A model generated the notes under the pieces. That model saw only the letters and a list, made by a program, of their open reading frames with translations, was not told the DNA's origin and did not search any database. Of a stretch of DNA of 64,000 nt, positions 34,327 through 43,829 are shown in pieces (position 1 is the first letter of the stretch; each line of letters opens with the position of its first letter). A program made the position numbers and the translations under genes. Source of the stretch: Actinokineospora terrae (GTDB taxonomy: Bacteria; Actinomycetota; Actinomycetes; Mycobacteriales; Pseudonocardiaceae); contig NZ_FOGI01000008.1 in assembly GCF_900111175.1 (NCBI RefSeq), positions 124,001 through 188,000 of the forward strand. Direction: 5' to 3'.

Positions 34327-35940
34327 ATGCTGAAGCGAATCTCGGACCTGCGGGTCGGTGTACGGGTCGGCGCGGCGATGGCCGTGCTGCTGGTGCTGCT
34401 CGCGGCACTGGCGACGGTCGCGGTGTCGGGCATGGAGCGCGAACGCGAGTCCGCGAACGAGATCGCCAGGGCCAGGCAACTGACCCAGCTGGCGATGCAG
34501 GTCAAGTTCCGGTCCGGTGACTTCAACGGCTGGCAGACCGCCTACGCCTTCGACGTGATGCGGGCGGTGCCCAACGCCACCGGTGACACGACCGGCGCGC
34601 GGGCCACCTTCCTGGCCTCCGCCGAGTCGTTCCGCAAGGAGCTCGCGGCGCTGCAGGCCTTCGGCCTCGACGCCGACCAGAGCGCCGACGTCACCACCAT
34701 CTCCGGGCTCTTCGGCGACTTCATGAAGCTCGACGAGCAGATCGTCGGCGACTACCGCTCCGGCGCGTGGGCCGACTACCTCAAGGCCAACGAGCTGGTC
34801 GCTGTCGACGAGATCGAGATCTTCAACAAGATCGCCGAGCGGATCGACGTGCTGGTCCAGGACGTGGAGAAGGAGTCGGCGGCGGCCATCGCGATGGCCG
34901 GTACCCGCGCCGACGAGGGCGTGCTGACCACCATCCTGCTGGCCATCGCGGCCTTCCTCACCGGCGCCGGGCTGACCGTGCTGCTGGTGCGCTCGATCAC
35001 CAAGCCGCTGAGCAGGCTGCGCGCCGGGCTGGCCGGGATCGCCGGTGGCGACCTGACCCAGCGCATCGAGCAGGGCCGCGCCGACGAGCTCGGCGAGGTC
35101 GCCACCGGCTTCAACCTGCTCGCCGAGCGCACCCAGGAGCTCATCGGCCGGGTCGCCGCCCGCGCCGAGGAGGTCGCCGGGGCGTCGAGCGAGCTGACCA
35201 CGGTCAGCGGCAAGCTGGCCGAGACCGCGGGCGAGACCAGCCAGGAGGCCAACTCGATCAACGAGACCGCCACCGACGTGTCCAACATGGTCACCGCGAT
35301 GGCCAGCGCCTCGGAGCAGATGCGCGCCGCGATCGACGAGATCACCCAGAACGCCAGCCGCGCCGCCGACGTCGCCACCGACGGCGTCCGCGACACCGAG
35401 ACCGCCAACCTGGCCGTCGCCGCCCTGGGTGAGGCCACCGCCGAGATCGGCGCCGTGGTGAAGCTGATCAGCTCCATCGCCGAGCAGACCAACCTGCTCG
35501 CCCTCAACGCCACCATCGAGGCGGCCCGCGCGGGCGAGTCCGGCAAGGGCTTCGCCGTGGTCGCCGGTGAGGTCAAGGAACTGGCCCAGCAGACCGCGAC
35601 GGCCACCGAGGACATCATCCGCCGGATCAAGGCCATCGAGCAGGGCAGCGCGGAGGCCACCTCGGCCATCCACCAGATCGGCCAGGTCGTCAGCTCCATC
35701 TGCGACACCCAGACCGTCATCGCCGCCGCCGTCGAGGAGCAGACCGCCACCACCGCCGAGATGAGCCGCAACGTCCACGAAACCGCCAACGCCGTCGTCC
35801 AGATCGGCAACGGCATCGGCGGACTCGCCACCGCCACCGAGGACACCAGCTCCGCCGCCAGCGCCGCCAAGCGCACCGCGGAGACCCTGAGCGAGGCCTC
35901 GGCCGACCTCCGCACCCTGATCAGCGCGTTCCGCTACTGA
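34327..35940 (+). CDS. Methyl-accepting chemotaxis protein
   Basis: A 537-aa receptor. TM1 (about 13-35), an extracellular four-helix-type sensor (about 36-195), TM2 (LTTILLAIAAFLTGAGLTVLLV), HAMP (SITKPLSRLRAGLAGIAGGD, about 220-275) and a long signalling coiled coil follow. Its tip carries SSIAEQTNLLALNATIEAAR and GKGFAVVAGEVKELAQQT, the CheA/CheW contact and adjacent methylation helix. No che genes are near. Such receptors in actinomycetes go with flagellated spores or cells. ATG 34327 (MLKRISDLRVGVRVG) puts TM1 in the usual place. ATG 34300 is an in-frame alternative. Confidence 0.92.
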   Translation: MLKRISDLRVGVRVGAAMAVLLVLLAALATVAVSGMERERESANEIARARQLTQLAMQVKFRSGDFNGWQTAYAFDVMRAVPNATGDTTGARATFLASAESFRKELAALQAFGLDADQSADVTTISGLFGDFMKLDEQIVGDYRSGAWADYLKANELVAVDEIEIFNKIAERIDVLVQDVEKESAAAIAMAGTRADEGVLTTILLAIAAFLTGAGLTVLLVRSITKPLSRLRAGLAGIAGGDLTQRIEQGRADELGEVATGFNLLAERTQELIGRVAARAEEVAGASSELTTVSGKLAETAGETSQEANSINETATDVSNMVTAMASASEQMRAAIDEITQNASRAADVATDGVRDTETANLAVAALGEATAEIGAVVKLISSIAEQTNLLALNATIEAARAGESGKGFAVVAGEVKELAQQTATATEDIIRRIKAIEQGSAEATSAIHQIGQVVSSICDTQTVIAAAVEEQTATTAEMSRNVHETANAVVQIGNGIGGLATATEDTSSAASAAKRTAETLSEASADLRTLISAFRY

Positions 35941-35953
35941 TCTCGCTCCAACC

Positions 35954-35986
35954 GCTGCCCCGCGTTCCTCGTGAACGCGGGGCAGC
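35954..35986 (+). terminator. Terminator of the chemotaxis receptor gene
   Basis: GCTGCCCCGCGTTC and GAACGCGGGGCAGC form a perfect 14-bp stem with the loop CTCGT, 13 bp after the stop codon. Confidence 0.85.
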
Positions 35987-36014
35987 TGTCTGTCGGTGGT
36001 GGGTTGTCCACAGT

Positions 36015-36038
36015 CTGTGGTTCGCTCTGTGGTTCGCT
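36015..36038 (+). repeat. 12-bp tandem duplication at the edge of copy B
   Basis: CTGTGGTTCGCT occurs twice without a break (36015-36026, 36027-36038). It is not present in copy A. Confidence 0.95.
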
Positions 36039-36188
36039 GGGAGCGGCTTGTCGGTGGCTCTCGGTAAGCTGTATATCGGGGGGCGCTTGGGGCGGTTTGA
36101 TCTTGAGGGGCGGCTCTCGGTCTCGCCTGCGGCGTCGACGGTCGACGGCTCGCCTTCGGCATTGCGGTGGGGCGCGAGAAGGCGAAGA

Positions 36189-36330
36189 GCTCGATGGGGC
36201 GAACTTGTTTTGTGCGGGGCCCTACGACACCCGGGCAGAACCGCAAAGCAGGGGCCGAAAAGCAGGCCCTGCCGCGAACGACGCTACGGGTGCCGTCCCC
36301 CCCACACAAAACAAGTCCGCCCCATCGAGC
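36189..36330. repeat. Long inverted repeat inside copy B
   Basis: Arms 36189-36219 and 36300-36330, 31 nt each and 29 of 31 complementary, flank an 80-nt loop. They are the counterparts of 18355-18500. Confidence 0.9.
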
Positions 36331-36446
36331 CGGCTTGGCACCAGCGGATCCGAGGAGCGCGGTGGGGCCAACGTCGTAGAGGGGCTGGTTGTGGGCCAAC
36401 ACCTGGGAGGGGCCTCTGTGGGCAGCCCGCCCAGGACAGCAAACAG

Positions 36447-36470
36447 CCCCGCGTCCGCCAGGACACGGGG
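36447..36470 (-). terminator. Terminator downstream of rbpA
   Basis: CCCCGCGTCC and GGACACGGGG pair with one mismatch around GCCA, about 45 bp beyond the rbpA stop codon. Confidence 0.6.
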
Positions 36471-36516
36471 CCATCGCACTACCCACCACACCGTCTCGCC
36501 CCGGAGGGCGCCTAGC

Positions 36517-36858
36517 TCAGCCCTCGCGCCTCGCGCGCAGCTTCGCCAGGGCCTCGGCAAGAATCGCCTCGCCGTCGGCGTCGGAGCGGCGCTCCTTGAC
36601 GTAGGCGAGGTGGGTCTTGTACGGCTCGTTGCGGGGCGCCTTCGGTGGCGCTTGTTCGTCCAGGCCCGCTGGGAGGCCGCAGCGCGGGCAGTCCCAGGAT
36701 TCCGGCTTCTCGGCCTCCAGCGCGAAGGACGGCCGCGACTCGTGGCCGTTGGCGCACCAGTAGGACACCCGCTGCCGAGGCGCGGACTCCCCGCGCTCGG
36801 ACTCACCCATGGGACCAGCACCGACCCGGGTACCCCGGATCGCGTTACCACCGGCCAT
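36517..36858 (-). CDS. rbpA: RNA polymerase-binding protein RbpA
   Basis: A 113-aa actinobacterial transcription factor that binds the principal sigma factor and RNA polymerase and stabilises open complexes. The core domain holds the zinc-type cysteines in SYWCANGHESRP and WDCPRCGLPAGLD. The basic linker and the sigma-interaction domain HLAYVKERRSDADGEAILAEA follow. Length is typical. ATG 36858 gives MAGGNAIRGTRVG, the usual N terminus. It lies 90 bp downstream of secG on the same strand, whereas rbpA is not at this locus in M. tuberculosis. Confidence 0.96.
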   Translation of the reverse strand: MAGGNAIRGTRVGAGPMGESERGESAPRQRVSYWCANGHESRPSFALEAEKPESWDCPRCGLPAGLDEQAPPKAPRNEPYKTHLAYVKERRSDADGEAILAEALAKLRARREG

Positions 36859-36948
36859 TGACGTTCACACCCCCACCACGTGGTCGGACGCGGGGCTGTG
36901 CCGCGTCCGTCGCTCTCTTCATGGACCGCCGAACCGCCTGCGCGGGTT

Positions 36949-37182
36949 TCAGCTGATCTTGACCAGCAGGCCGAGGCCGATGACGCAGATGATCCACACC
37001 GCGCCGACGAACAGGGTGACCCGGTCCAGGTTCTTCTCCACGACGCTGGACCCGGACAGGCTCGACTGCATGCCGCCGCCGAACAGCGAGGACAGACCGC
37101 CACCGCGGCCGCGGTGCAGCAGCACCAGCAGGATCAGCAGAAGGCTGGAGGCGATCAGAGCGATCTGCAGCGTCAGAATCAT
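36949..37182 (-). CDS. secG: Preprotein translocase subunit SecG
   Basis: A 77-aa protein with two membrane helices (LQIALIASSLLLILLVLLHRG and VTLFVGAVWIICVIGLGLLV) separated by the family loop GRGGGLSSLFGGG. It is part of the SecYEG channel. Position between tpiA and rbpA agrees with the secG-tpiA neighbourhood of actinobacteria. It is transcribed in the same direction as tpiA but separated from it by a terminator, so it probably has its own promoter in 37183-37342. Confidence 0.95.
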   Translation of the reverse strand: MILTLQIALIASSLLLILLVLLHRGRGGGLSSLFGGGMQSSLSGSSVVEKNLDRVTLFVGAVWIICVIGLGLLVKIS

Positions 37183-37342
37183 CGGGTCCTCGCGGTCGTG
37201 TGGTTGAGGCCTCAGATTACCCGGTGACCCGCCCGTGTTCGACCACCGCCCCGACGTGGCGTGCCCAGGCCGTTACCAGTTTCCCCACGACCACCGCCGA
37301 CGCGGCGTCCGCACGTGCACCTGCACGGACGCAAGAATGCGC

Positions 37343-37376
37343 CAGGGCGCCGGGAGAAATCATTCCCGACGCCCTG
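37343..37376 (-). terminator. Terminator of the gap-pgk-tpiA operon
   Basis: CAGGGCGCCGGGA and TCCCGACGCCCTG pair over 13 positions with one C-A mismatch, with an 8-nt loop, 37 bp past the tpiA stop. Confidence 0.78.
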
Positions 37377-37412
37377 ACCTGCGTGAACAGCGCTACGGCA
37401 GCGGCGCGACCA

Positions 37413-38198
37413 TTAGGGCAGCGGCCCGCCTGCTGCCATCGCGCACAGTTTCGTGAACTCGTCGGCCTGCAGGCTCGCGCCGCCGACCAACGCGCCATCG
37501 ATGTCGTCCTGGGCCACCAACTCGCCGATGTTGCCCGATTTCACCGACCCGCCGTAGAGCACGCGGACGGTCGCGGCGACCTCGTCGCCGTACTTCTCGG
37601 CCAGGGCGGCCCGCAGCGCGCCGCAGACCTCCTGGGCGTCGGCCGCGGTGGCGACCTTGCCGGTGCCGATCGCCCAGACCGGCTCGTAGGCCACGACGAC
37701 CTTGGTGACCTGCTCGGCCTTGAGCCCCTTGAGACCGGCGACGAGTTGTGCGACGCAGTGCGCCACGTGCTCGCCGGACTCGCGGACCTCCAGCCGCTCG
37801 CCCAGGCACAGGATCGGCGCGACGCCGTGCTTGAGGGCGGCCTTGACCTTGGAGTTCACCAGCTCGTCGGTCTCGGCGTGGTACTCGCGCCGCTCCGAGT
37901 GCCCCACGGTGACGTAGGAGCAGCCGAGCTTGGCCAGCATCAGGCCGGACACCTCACCGGTGTAGGCACCGGAGTCGTAGCGCGAGATGTCCTGGGCGCC
38001 GTAGCGCAGCAGCAGCTTGTCGCCGTCGACCATGGTCTGGATCGACCGGATGTCGGTGAACGGCGGCAGCACCGCCACCTCGACCTTGGCGTAGTACTTC
38101 TCCGGCAGCGAGAAGGCGATCTTCTGCACCAGGGAGATGGCCTCGAGGTGGTTGAGGTTCATCTTCCAGTTGCCCGCGACGAGCACCTGCCTGGCCAT
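37413..38198 (-). CDS. tpiA: Triosephosphate isomerase
   Basis: A 261-aa TIM-barrel enzyme interconverting dihydroxyacetone phosphate and glyceraldehyde 3-phosphate. GNWKMNLNHLEA, the catalytic His in VTVGHSERREYH, the catalytic Glu in VVAYEPVWAIGTGK, and LYGGSVKSGN are all present. ATG 38198 shares one base with the pgk stop (TGATG), so it is coupled as the last gene of gap-pgk-tpiA. Confidence 0.97.
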   Translation of the reverse strand: MARQVLVAGNWKMNLNHLEAISLVQKIAFSLPEKYYAKVEVAVLPPFTDIRSIQTMVDGDKLLLRYGAQDISRYDSGAYTGEVSGLMLAKLGCSYVTVGHSERREYHAETDELVNSKVKAALKHGVAPILCLGERLEVRESGEHVAHCVAQLVAGLKGLKAEQVTKVVVAYEPVWAIGTGKVATAADAQEVCGALRAALAEKYGDEVAATVRVLYGGSVKSGNIGELVAQDDIDGALVGGASLQADEFTKLCAMAAGGPLP

Positions 38199-39397
38199 CA
38201 GCCACCCACCCCGGTCTCGATGACCCGGACGCCGGGCAGGTCCTTGCCCTCGAGGAACTCCAGGGAGGCACCGCCGCCGGTGGAGATGTGCGAGAACCCG
38301 TCCTCGGGCAGCCCCAGCAGCCGGACCGCGGCGGCCGAGTCGCCGCCGCCGACCACCGAGAAGGCGTCCGAGGCGACGATGGCCTCGGCGACCCCCCTGG
38401 TGCCCTCGGCGAACGGGGCGAGCTCGAACACGCCCATCGGGCCGTTCCAGAACACCGTGCCCGCGCCCGCGATGACCTCGCGGTAGCGCTCGACGGTGAT
38501 CGGTCCGACGTCGAGGCCCTTCCAGCCCTCGCGGATGTTGGCCGCGAGCACGGTGTGGGTGTTGGCGTCGGCGGCGAACGCGTCGGCGATGACCACGTCG
38601 GCCGGGAGCAGGATCTTCTCCGGGTGCTCGGCGAGCAGCCGCTTGCAGGTGTCGATCATCTCGGCCTCCAGCAGCGAGTCACCCACCCCGAGCCCCTCGG
38701 CGGCCAGGAAGGTGAAGCACATGCCGCCGCCGACCAGGATCGCGTCCACCTTGGGCAGCAGCGACTCGATGACGGCGAGCTTGTCGGAGACCTTCGAGCC
38801 GCCGAGCACCACCACGTACGGGCGGGCCGCGTCGCCGGTGAGCTTGCGCAGCACCTCGACCTCGGCGAGCACCAGGCCACCGGCGTAGGCCGGGAGCTTG
38901 GTGGCGACCTCGTAGACCGAGGCCTGCTTGCGGTGCACCACGCCGAACCCGTCGGAGACGAACGCGTCGGCCAGCGCGGCGAGCTCGTCGGCCAGCGCGT
39001 CCCGCTCCGCGGCGTCCTTGCTGGTCTCGCGCGGGTCGAACCGCACGTTCTCCAGCAGGGCCACGTCACCGTCGGCGAGGCCCCCGGTGGTGGCCGCCGC
39101 CGACTCGCCCGCCACATCGGCGGCCAGGGACACCGGGCGGCCGAGCAGCTCACCGAGCCGCTTGGCGACCGGGGCGAGCGAGTACCTGGCCTCGGGCGCG
39201 CCCTTGGGGCGGCCCAGGTGCGCGGCGACGACCACCCGGGCACCGGCCTCGGCGAGGCGGGTGATGGTGGGCAGCGACGCGCGGATCCGGCCGTCGTCGG
39301 TGATCACGTCACCGTCGAGCGGGACGTTGAGGTCGGCGCGCACGAGCACGCGCCGACCGGTCACGCCCTCGGCGAGCAGGTCGTCGAGAGTCTTCAA
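38198..39397 (-). CDS. pgk: Phosphoglycerate kinase
   Basis: A 399-aa kinase of glycolysis and gluconeogenesis. RRVLVRADLNVPLDG near the N terminus, the hinge region, VVLGGSKVSDK, and GGGDSAAAVRLLG with FSHISTGGGASLEFLEG at the C terminus are canonical. I chose TTG 39397 (MKTLDDLLAEGVTG): it has GAGGGG about 6 nt upstream and starts 11 bp after the gap stop codon. Length is normal. Confidence 0.96.
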   Translation of the reverse strand: MKTLDDLLAEGVTGRRVLVRADLNVPLDGDVITDDGRIRASLPTITRLAEAGARVVVAAHLGRPKGAPEARYSLAPVAKRLGELLGRPVSLAADVAGESAAATTGGLADGDVALLENVRFDPRETSKDAAERDALADELAALADAFVSDGFGVVHRKQASVYEVATKLPAYAGGLVLAEVEVLRKLTGDAARPYVVVLGGSKVSDKLAVIESLLPKVDAILVGGGMCFTFLAAEGLGVGDSLLEAEMIDTCKRLLAEHPEKILLPADVVIADAFAADANTHTVLAANIREGWKGLDVGPITVERYREVIAGAGTVFWNGPMGVFELAPFAEGTRGVAEAIVASDAFSVVGGGDSAAAVRLLGLPEDGFSHISTGGGASLEFLEGKDLPGVRVIETGVGG

Positions 39398-39408
39398 GCC
39401 GGACCCCT

Positions 39409-40413
<1,005 letters not shown>

Positions 40414-40485
40414 CTGGGTCTCCTCGTTTCTGCGACTGGTTGGCCGGGCCGAACGGGCCCGGCGGAAGCATCCGCCCTCCCACGA

Positions 40486-40491
40486 ACCCTA
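40486..40491 (-). promoter_or_regulatory. Possible -10 box for gap-pgk-tpiA
   Basis: On the minus strand TAGGGT lies about 75 bp before the gap ATG. No matching -35 box at ideal spacing. The rest of 40492-40656 holds nothing else that I can support. Confidence 0.3.
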
Positions 40492-40656
40492 GCGTTCACC
40501 AGTCCGCGCGCAGGTCACGAGGTCAGCGGTCTCTCTTTATCGAATCAGACCGCGCGGCCAGGGACAACTGTTCGACGAGCGCGTAGTCGGACGCGCGAGC
40601 ACCTCTGGGCTGTGACCGAATCGCCCTTATCGGAACCGGTGCAGTCCCCGCACAAC

Positions 40657-40705
40657 AGTGGAGTGGAGTCCGCCAGCCCCCACGCCGGGCGGACTCCACT
40701 CCACT
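40657..40705 (-). terminator. Terminator of the uvrC-rapZ-yvcK-whiA operon
   Basis: AGTGGAGTGGAGTCCGCC (40657-40674) and its exact complement (40688-40705) make an 18-bp perfect stem with a 13-nt loop, about 115 bp past the whiA stop. Confidence 0.88.
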
Positions 40706-40820
40706 TCTCCCCCCGCGGGTGCCCCTCCCCCAAGCGGCACCCGCGCTCCCGGAAGTCAGGAGGCGGGGGATCCAGCACCAGATACCCGGCGAGACCCACG
40801 TCACACGGCCAGGTGACGGA

Positions 40821-41807
40821 CTACGCGTCGGCCTCGAGCATGTCCGGGGTGACGGCGGATTCGGTGTCGGGCAGGCCCAGGTCCTTGGCGCGCTTGTCGG
40901 CCATGGCCAGCAGGCGGCGGATGCGGCCCGCGACGGCGTCCTTGGTCATCGGCGGGTCGGAGAGCTGGCCGAGTTCCTCCAGGGAGGCCTGCTTGTTCTG
41001 CAGCCGCAACTCCCCCGCCGCGGTGAGGTGCTCCGGGGCGTCGGGGCCGAGGATCTCCATCGCCCGCTGGACCCTGGCCGCGGCGGCGACGGCGGCCCTG
41101 GCCGAGCGGCGCAGGTTGGCGTCGTCGAAGTTGGCCAGCCGGTTGGCGGTGGCCCTGACCTCGCGCCGCATCCGGCGCTCCTCCCAGGCGAGCACGCTGG
41201 AGTGCGCGCCGAGCCTGGTCAGCAGCGCGCCGATCGCGTCGCCGTCGCGCACGACCACCCGGTCGGCGCCGCGGACCTCGCGGGACTTGGCGGCGATGCC
41301 CATCCGGCGGGCGGCGCCGACGATGGCCAGCGCGGCCTCGGGGCCGGGGCAGGTGATCTCCAGCGCGGACGAGCGGCCGGGCTCGGTGAGCGAGCCGTGC
41401 GCGAGGAACGCGCCGCGCCAGGCGGCCTCGGCGTCGCACACCCCGCCGGAGACGACCGGAGCGGGCAGTCCGCGCACCGGTCGGCCGCGCGGGTCGAGCA
41501 GCCCGGTCTGGCGGGCGAGCCCGTCGCCGTCCTTGACCACCCGCACCACGTACCGCGTGCCCTTGCGCAGGCCGCCCGAGGTGATCACGTGCACGTCGGC
41601 GTGGTGGCCGTAGAGCTCGTGGATCTCCTTGCGCAGCCGCCGGGCGGTCGCCCCGGTGTCCAGCTCGGCCTCGACCACGACCCGGCCCGCGACGATGTGC
41701 AGGCCGCCCGCGAAGCGCAGCAGCGAGGACACCTCGGCGCGGCGGCAACAGGTCTTGGCAACGGCCAGCCTGCTCAGCTCGTCCTTGACAGCGGCGGTCA
41801 TCGCCAC
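40821..41807 (-). CDS. whiA: WhiA, sporulation/cell-division transcription factor
   Basis: A 328-aa protein with a degenerate LAGLIDADG homing-endonuclease-like domain (about 1-200, for example SGGVCDAEAAWRGAFLAHGS) and a C-terminal helix-turn-helix (ASLEELGQLSDPPMTKDAVAG). In Streptomyces it acts with WhiB to stop growth and start septation. The N terminus MAMTAAVKDELSRL is the family's usual form. It starts at GTG 41807 after AAAGGAGGA. It is the last gene of uvrC-rapZ-yvcK-whiA, the standard order in Gram-positive bacteria. Confidence 0.97.
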   Translation of the reverse strand: MAMTAAVKDELSRLAVAKTCCRRAEVSSLLRFAGGLHIVAGRVVVEAELDTGATARRLRKEIHELYGHHADVHVITSGGLRKGTRYVVRVVKDGDGLARQTGLLDPRGRPVRGLPAPVVSGGVCDAEAAWRGAFLAHGSLTEPGRSSALEITCPGPEAALAIVGAARRMGIAAKSREVRGADRVVVRDGDAIGALLTRLGAHSSVLAWEERRMRREVRATANRLANFDDANLRRSARAAVAAAARVQRAMEILGPDAPEHLTAAGELRLQNKQASLEELGQLSDPPMTKDAVAGRIRRLLAMADKRAKDLGLPDTESAVTPDMLEADA

Positions 41808-41871
41808 AGGGTCCTCCTTTCCCAGCCCCGGTTCGGGCGCCGGTACATCCCACCACGAGCGCCGGGTGGGT

Positions 41872-42948
41872 TCAGCGCGCCCTCACCGAGGTGATCGCCC
41901 GGCGCAGGCTGGTCGCCAGCGCCGCCGGGTCGTGCCGGTCCGGCCGCGCGGGGGCGGCCACCGACGCCAGCCACATGTCCGCGCCCAGCACCGAGGCCGC
42001 ACGTCGGAGCCGGTCCGGGGTGGGCACGGAGTCGGCGTCGGCGATGACGGCGTCGACCCGGAGCCGGGGCGCGTGCTCGCAGAGTACGTCGAGGTGGCGC
42101 TCCGGCGAGAACCCGGCGGTTTCCCCCGGTTGGGGGACGAGGTTGAGCACCACGACCCGCGCCGCGGCGGTCCGCACGAGCGCCTCGTGCAGTTCCGGCA
42201 CGAGCAGGTGCGGCAGCACGCTGGTGAACCACGAGCCCGGCCCGAGCAGCACGACATCGGCCCCGAGCACCGCCTCGACCGCCTCCGGGCACGCCGTGGG
42301 CGCCTCGTCCTTGCGGTTGGCGTTGTGCAGCCGGATCCGCCGGACCCGCCCCGGCGTGGTGGCCACCGCGACCTGCCCCCTGATCCGCCGCACCGTGTCC
42401 GGGTTCTCCTCCAGCCCGGTCACCTCGGCCTCGATGTCGAGCGGCCCGGTCGACATCGGCAGGACGCGCCCGGTGACCCCCATCAGCGCGGCCGCCTCCG
42501 CGAGGGCCCGCACCGGGTCCTGCGTGACCTCCAGCAGCCCGGCGAGGAGCAGGTTCCCCACCGCGTGCCCGGCCAGCGCCCCGGTCCCCCCGAACCGGTG
42601 CTCGAACACCTCGGGCCACGGCCCCCCGGCCCCCGCCAGCGCGGTCAACGCCTTGCGCAGGTCCCCCGGCGGCAACAACCCCAACTCCCGCCGCAACCGC
42701 CCCGACGACCCCCCGTCATCAGCGACGGTGACCACAGCGGTCACATCATCCGTGATCAACCGCAACGCACTGAGCGTCACGTGCAACCCCCGCCCACCCC
42801 CCAACGCCACCGCCCGCAACGGCCGCTCCGCCGGCGCACCGCTCGGCACAGCAGCACCGTTCGACGGCGCGGTCCTGCTCGGTCGTGGGTCCGGCGCGGT
42901 GGTGCCGGGTGGGGTTATGGCTGGGGGTGTCGGGTCGGGGTTGGTCAC
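41872..42948 (-). CDS. yvcK: YvcK/CofD-family protein (gluconeogenesis factor)
   Basis: A 358-aa protein. After a Pro/Thr-rich N-terminal tail of about 40 residues, the Rossmann-like core begins RAVALGGGRGLHVTLSALR. TVADDGGSSGRLRRELGLLP and ADVVLLGPGSWFTSVLPHLL are typical. Family members bind UDP-sugars and adjust cell-wall or carbon metabolism. GTG 42948 overlaps the rapZ stop as GTGA. The proline-rich tail is longer than usual. Confidence 0.93.
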   Translation of the reverse strand: MTNPDPTPPAITPPGTTAPDPRPSRTAPSNGAAVPSGAPAERPLRAVALGGGRGLHVTLSALRLITDDVTAVVTVADDGGSSGRLRRELGLLPPGDLRKALTALAGAGGPWPEVFEHRFGGTGALAGHAVGNLLLAGLLEVTQDPVRALAEAAALMGVTGRVLPMSTGPLDIEAEVTGLEENPDTVRRIRGQVAVATTPGRVRRIRLHNANRKDEAPTACPEAVEAVLGADVVLLGPGSWFTSVLPHLLVPELHEALVRTAAARVVVLNLVPQPGETAGFSPERHLDVLCEHAPRLRVDAVIADADSVPTPDRLRRAASVLGADMWLASVAAPARPDRHDPAALATSLRRAITSVRAR

Positions 42949-43829
42949 TCGCGCCCCAGGTCGCGGTGGACGACCTTGACCGCCATGCCGTCCTCGTCGG
43001 CCAGGCGCCTGGCGAGTTCCTCGGAGATGGCGACGCTGCGGTGCTTGCCGCCGGTGCAGCCGATGGCCAGGGTCAGGTAGCGCTTGCCCTCGCGGCGGTA
43101 ACCGGCGCCGATGAGGCGGAGGAGTTCGTGGTAGCGGTCGAGGAACTCGTCGGCGCCCTCCTGGCTCAGGACGTAGTTGCGCACGTCGGAGTCGCGGCCG
43201 GTCTGGTCCTTGAGCTCGGGGATCCAGAACGGGTTGGGCAGGAAGCGCACGTCCATCACCAGGTCGGCGTCCATCGGCAGGCCGTACTTGTAGCCGAAGG
43301 ACAGCACGGTGACCCGGGTGGTGGCCGCGGCGTCGGAGCCGAACGCGTCCTCGATCTTGGCGCGCAGCTGGTGCACCGACAGCGTCGAGGTGTCGAGCAC
43401 CAGGTCGGCCTCCTCGCGCAGCGGGCGCAGCAGTTCCCGCTCGGCGCCGATGCCGTCGATGAGCCTGCCCTCGCCCTGCATGGGGTGGCCGCGGCGGACG
43501 TGCTCGAAGCGGCGCACCAGCACGTCGGTGGTGGCCTCCAGGAACAGCACGCGCGGCCGGTAGCCCTTGGCGTCGAGGTCCTTGATGATCGAGGAGAGGT
43601 CCTCGGTGAACGCGCGGCTGCGCACGTCCATCACGACCGCGACCTTGGTGATCACCCCGCGCGCCTGCGCGCCGAGCTCGACCATGGTGGAGATCAGCTC
43701 GGGTGGCAGGTTGTCCACGACGAACCAGCCGAGGTCCTCGAGGCACTTGGCCGCGGTGCTGCGGCCCGCTCCGGACAGTCCGGTGACGACGGCGACCTCG
43801 ATGCCGGGGCCACCCGTATCGGTGCTCAC
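42945..43829 (-). CDS. rapZ: RapZ-family RNase adapter / P-loop nucleotide-binding protein
   Basis: A 294-aa protein with Walker A as GLSGAGRSTAAKCLEDLGWF (Arg where many homologues have Lys, as is usual in actinobacteria), VVDNLPPELISTM, and the C-terminal ITLAIGCTGGKHRSV-type signature, here LAIGCTGGKHRSVAISEE. In E. coli RapZ guides small RNA turnover, but its role in actinobacteria is not settled. The GTG at 43829 overlaps the uvrC stop. Confidence 0.94.
   Translation of the reverse strand: MSTDTGGPGIEVAVVTGLSGAGRSTAAKCLEDLGWFVVDNLPPELISTMVELGAQARGVITKVAVVMDVRSRAFTEDLSSIIKDLDAKGYRPRVLFLEATTDVLVRRFEHVRRGHPMQGEGRLIDGIGAERELLRPLREEADLVLDTSTLSVHQLRAKIEDAFGSDAAATTRVTVLSFGYKYGLPMDADLVMDVRFLPNPFWIPELKDQTGRDSDVRNYVLSQEGADEFLDRYHELLRLIGAGYRREGKRYLTLAIGCTGGKHRSVAISEELARRLADEDGMAVKVVHRDLGRE

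Larger units (their letters stand above)
35997..36420 (-). repeat. Dispersed structured repeat, copy B
   Basis: The reverse complement of this stretch matches copy A (18246-18700) in the same order of blocks: 27-bp-type units at 36331-36420, inverted repeat 36189-36330, CGAGACCGAGAGCCGCC (complement of about 36110-36126), CAAGATCAAACCGC, GATATACAGCTTACCG, and TTGTCCACA at 36004-36012. It lies between the convergent 3' ends of the chemotaxis receptor and rbpA genes. It is non-coding: the open frames across it come from the triplet-multiple unit length. Confidence 0.85.

Noticed and set aside
34243..36489. Large minus-strand open frame across the chemotaxis receptor gene and repeat B
   Set aside because: Antisense shadow joined to the triplet-multiple repeat. 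The plus strand encodes an unmistakable chemotaxis receptor.
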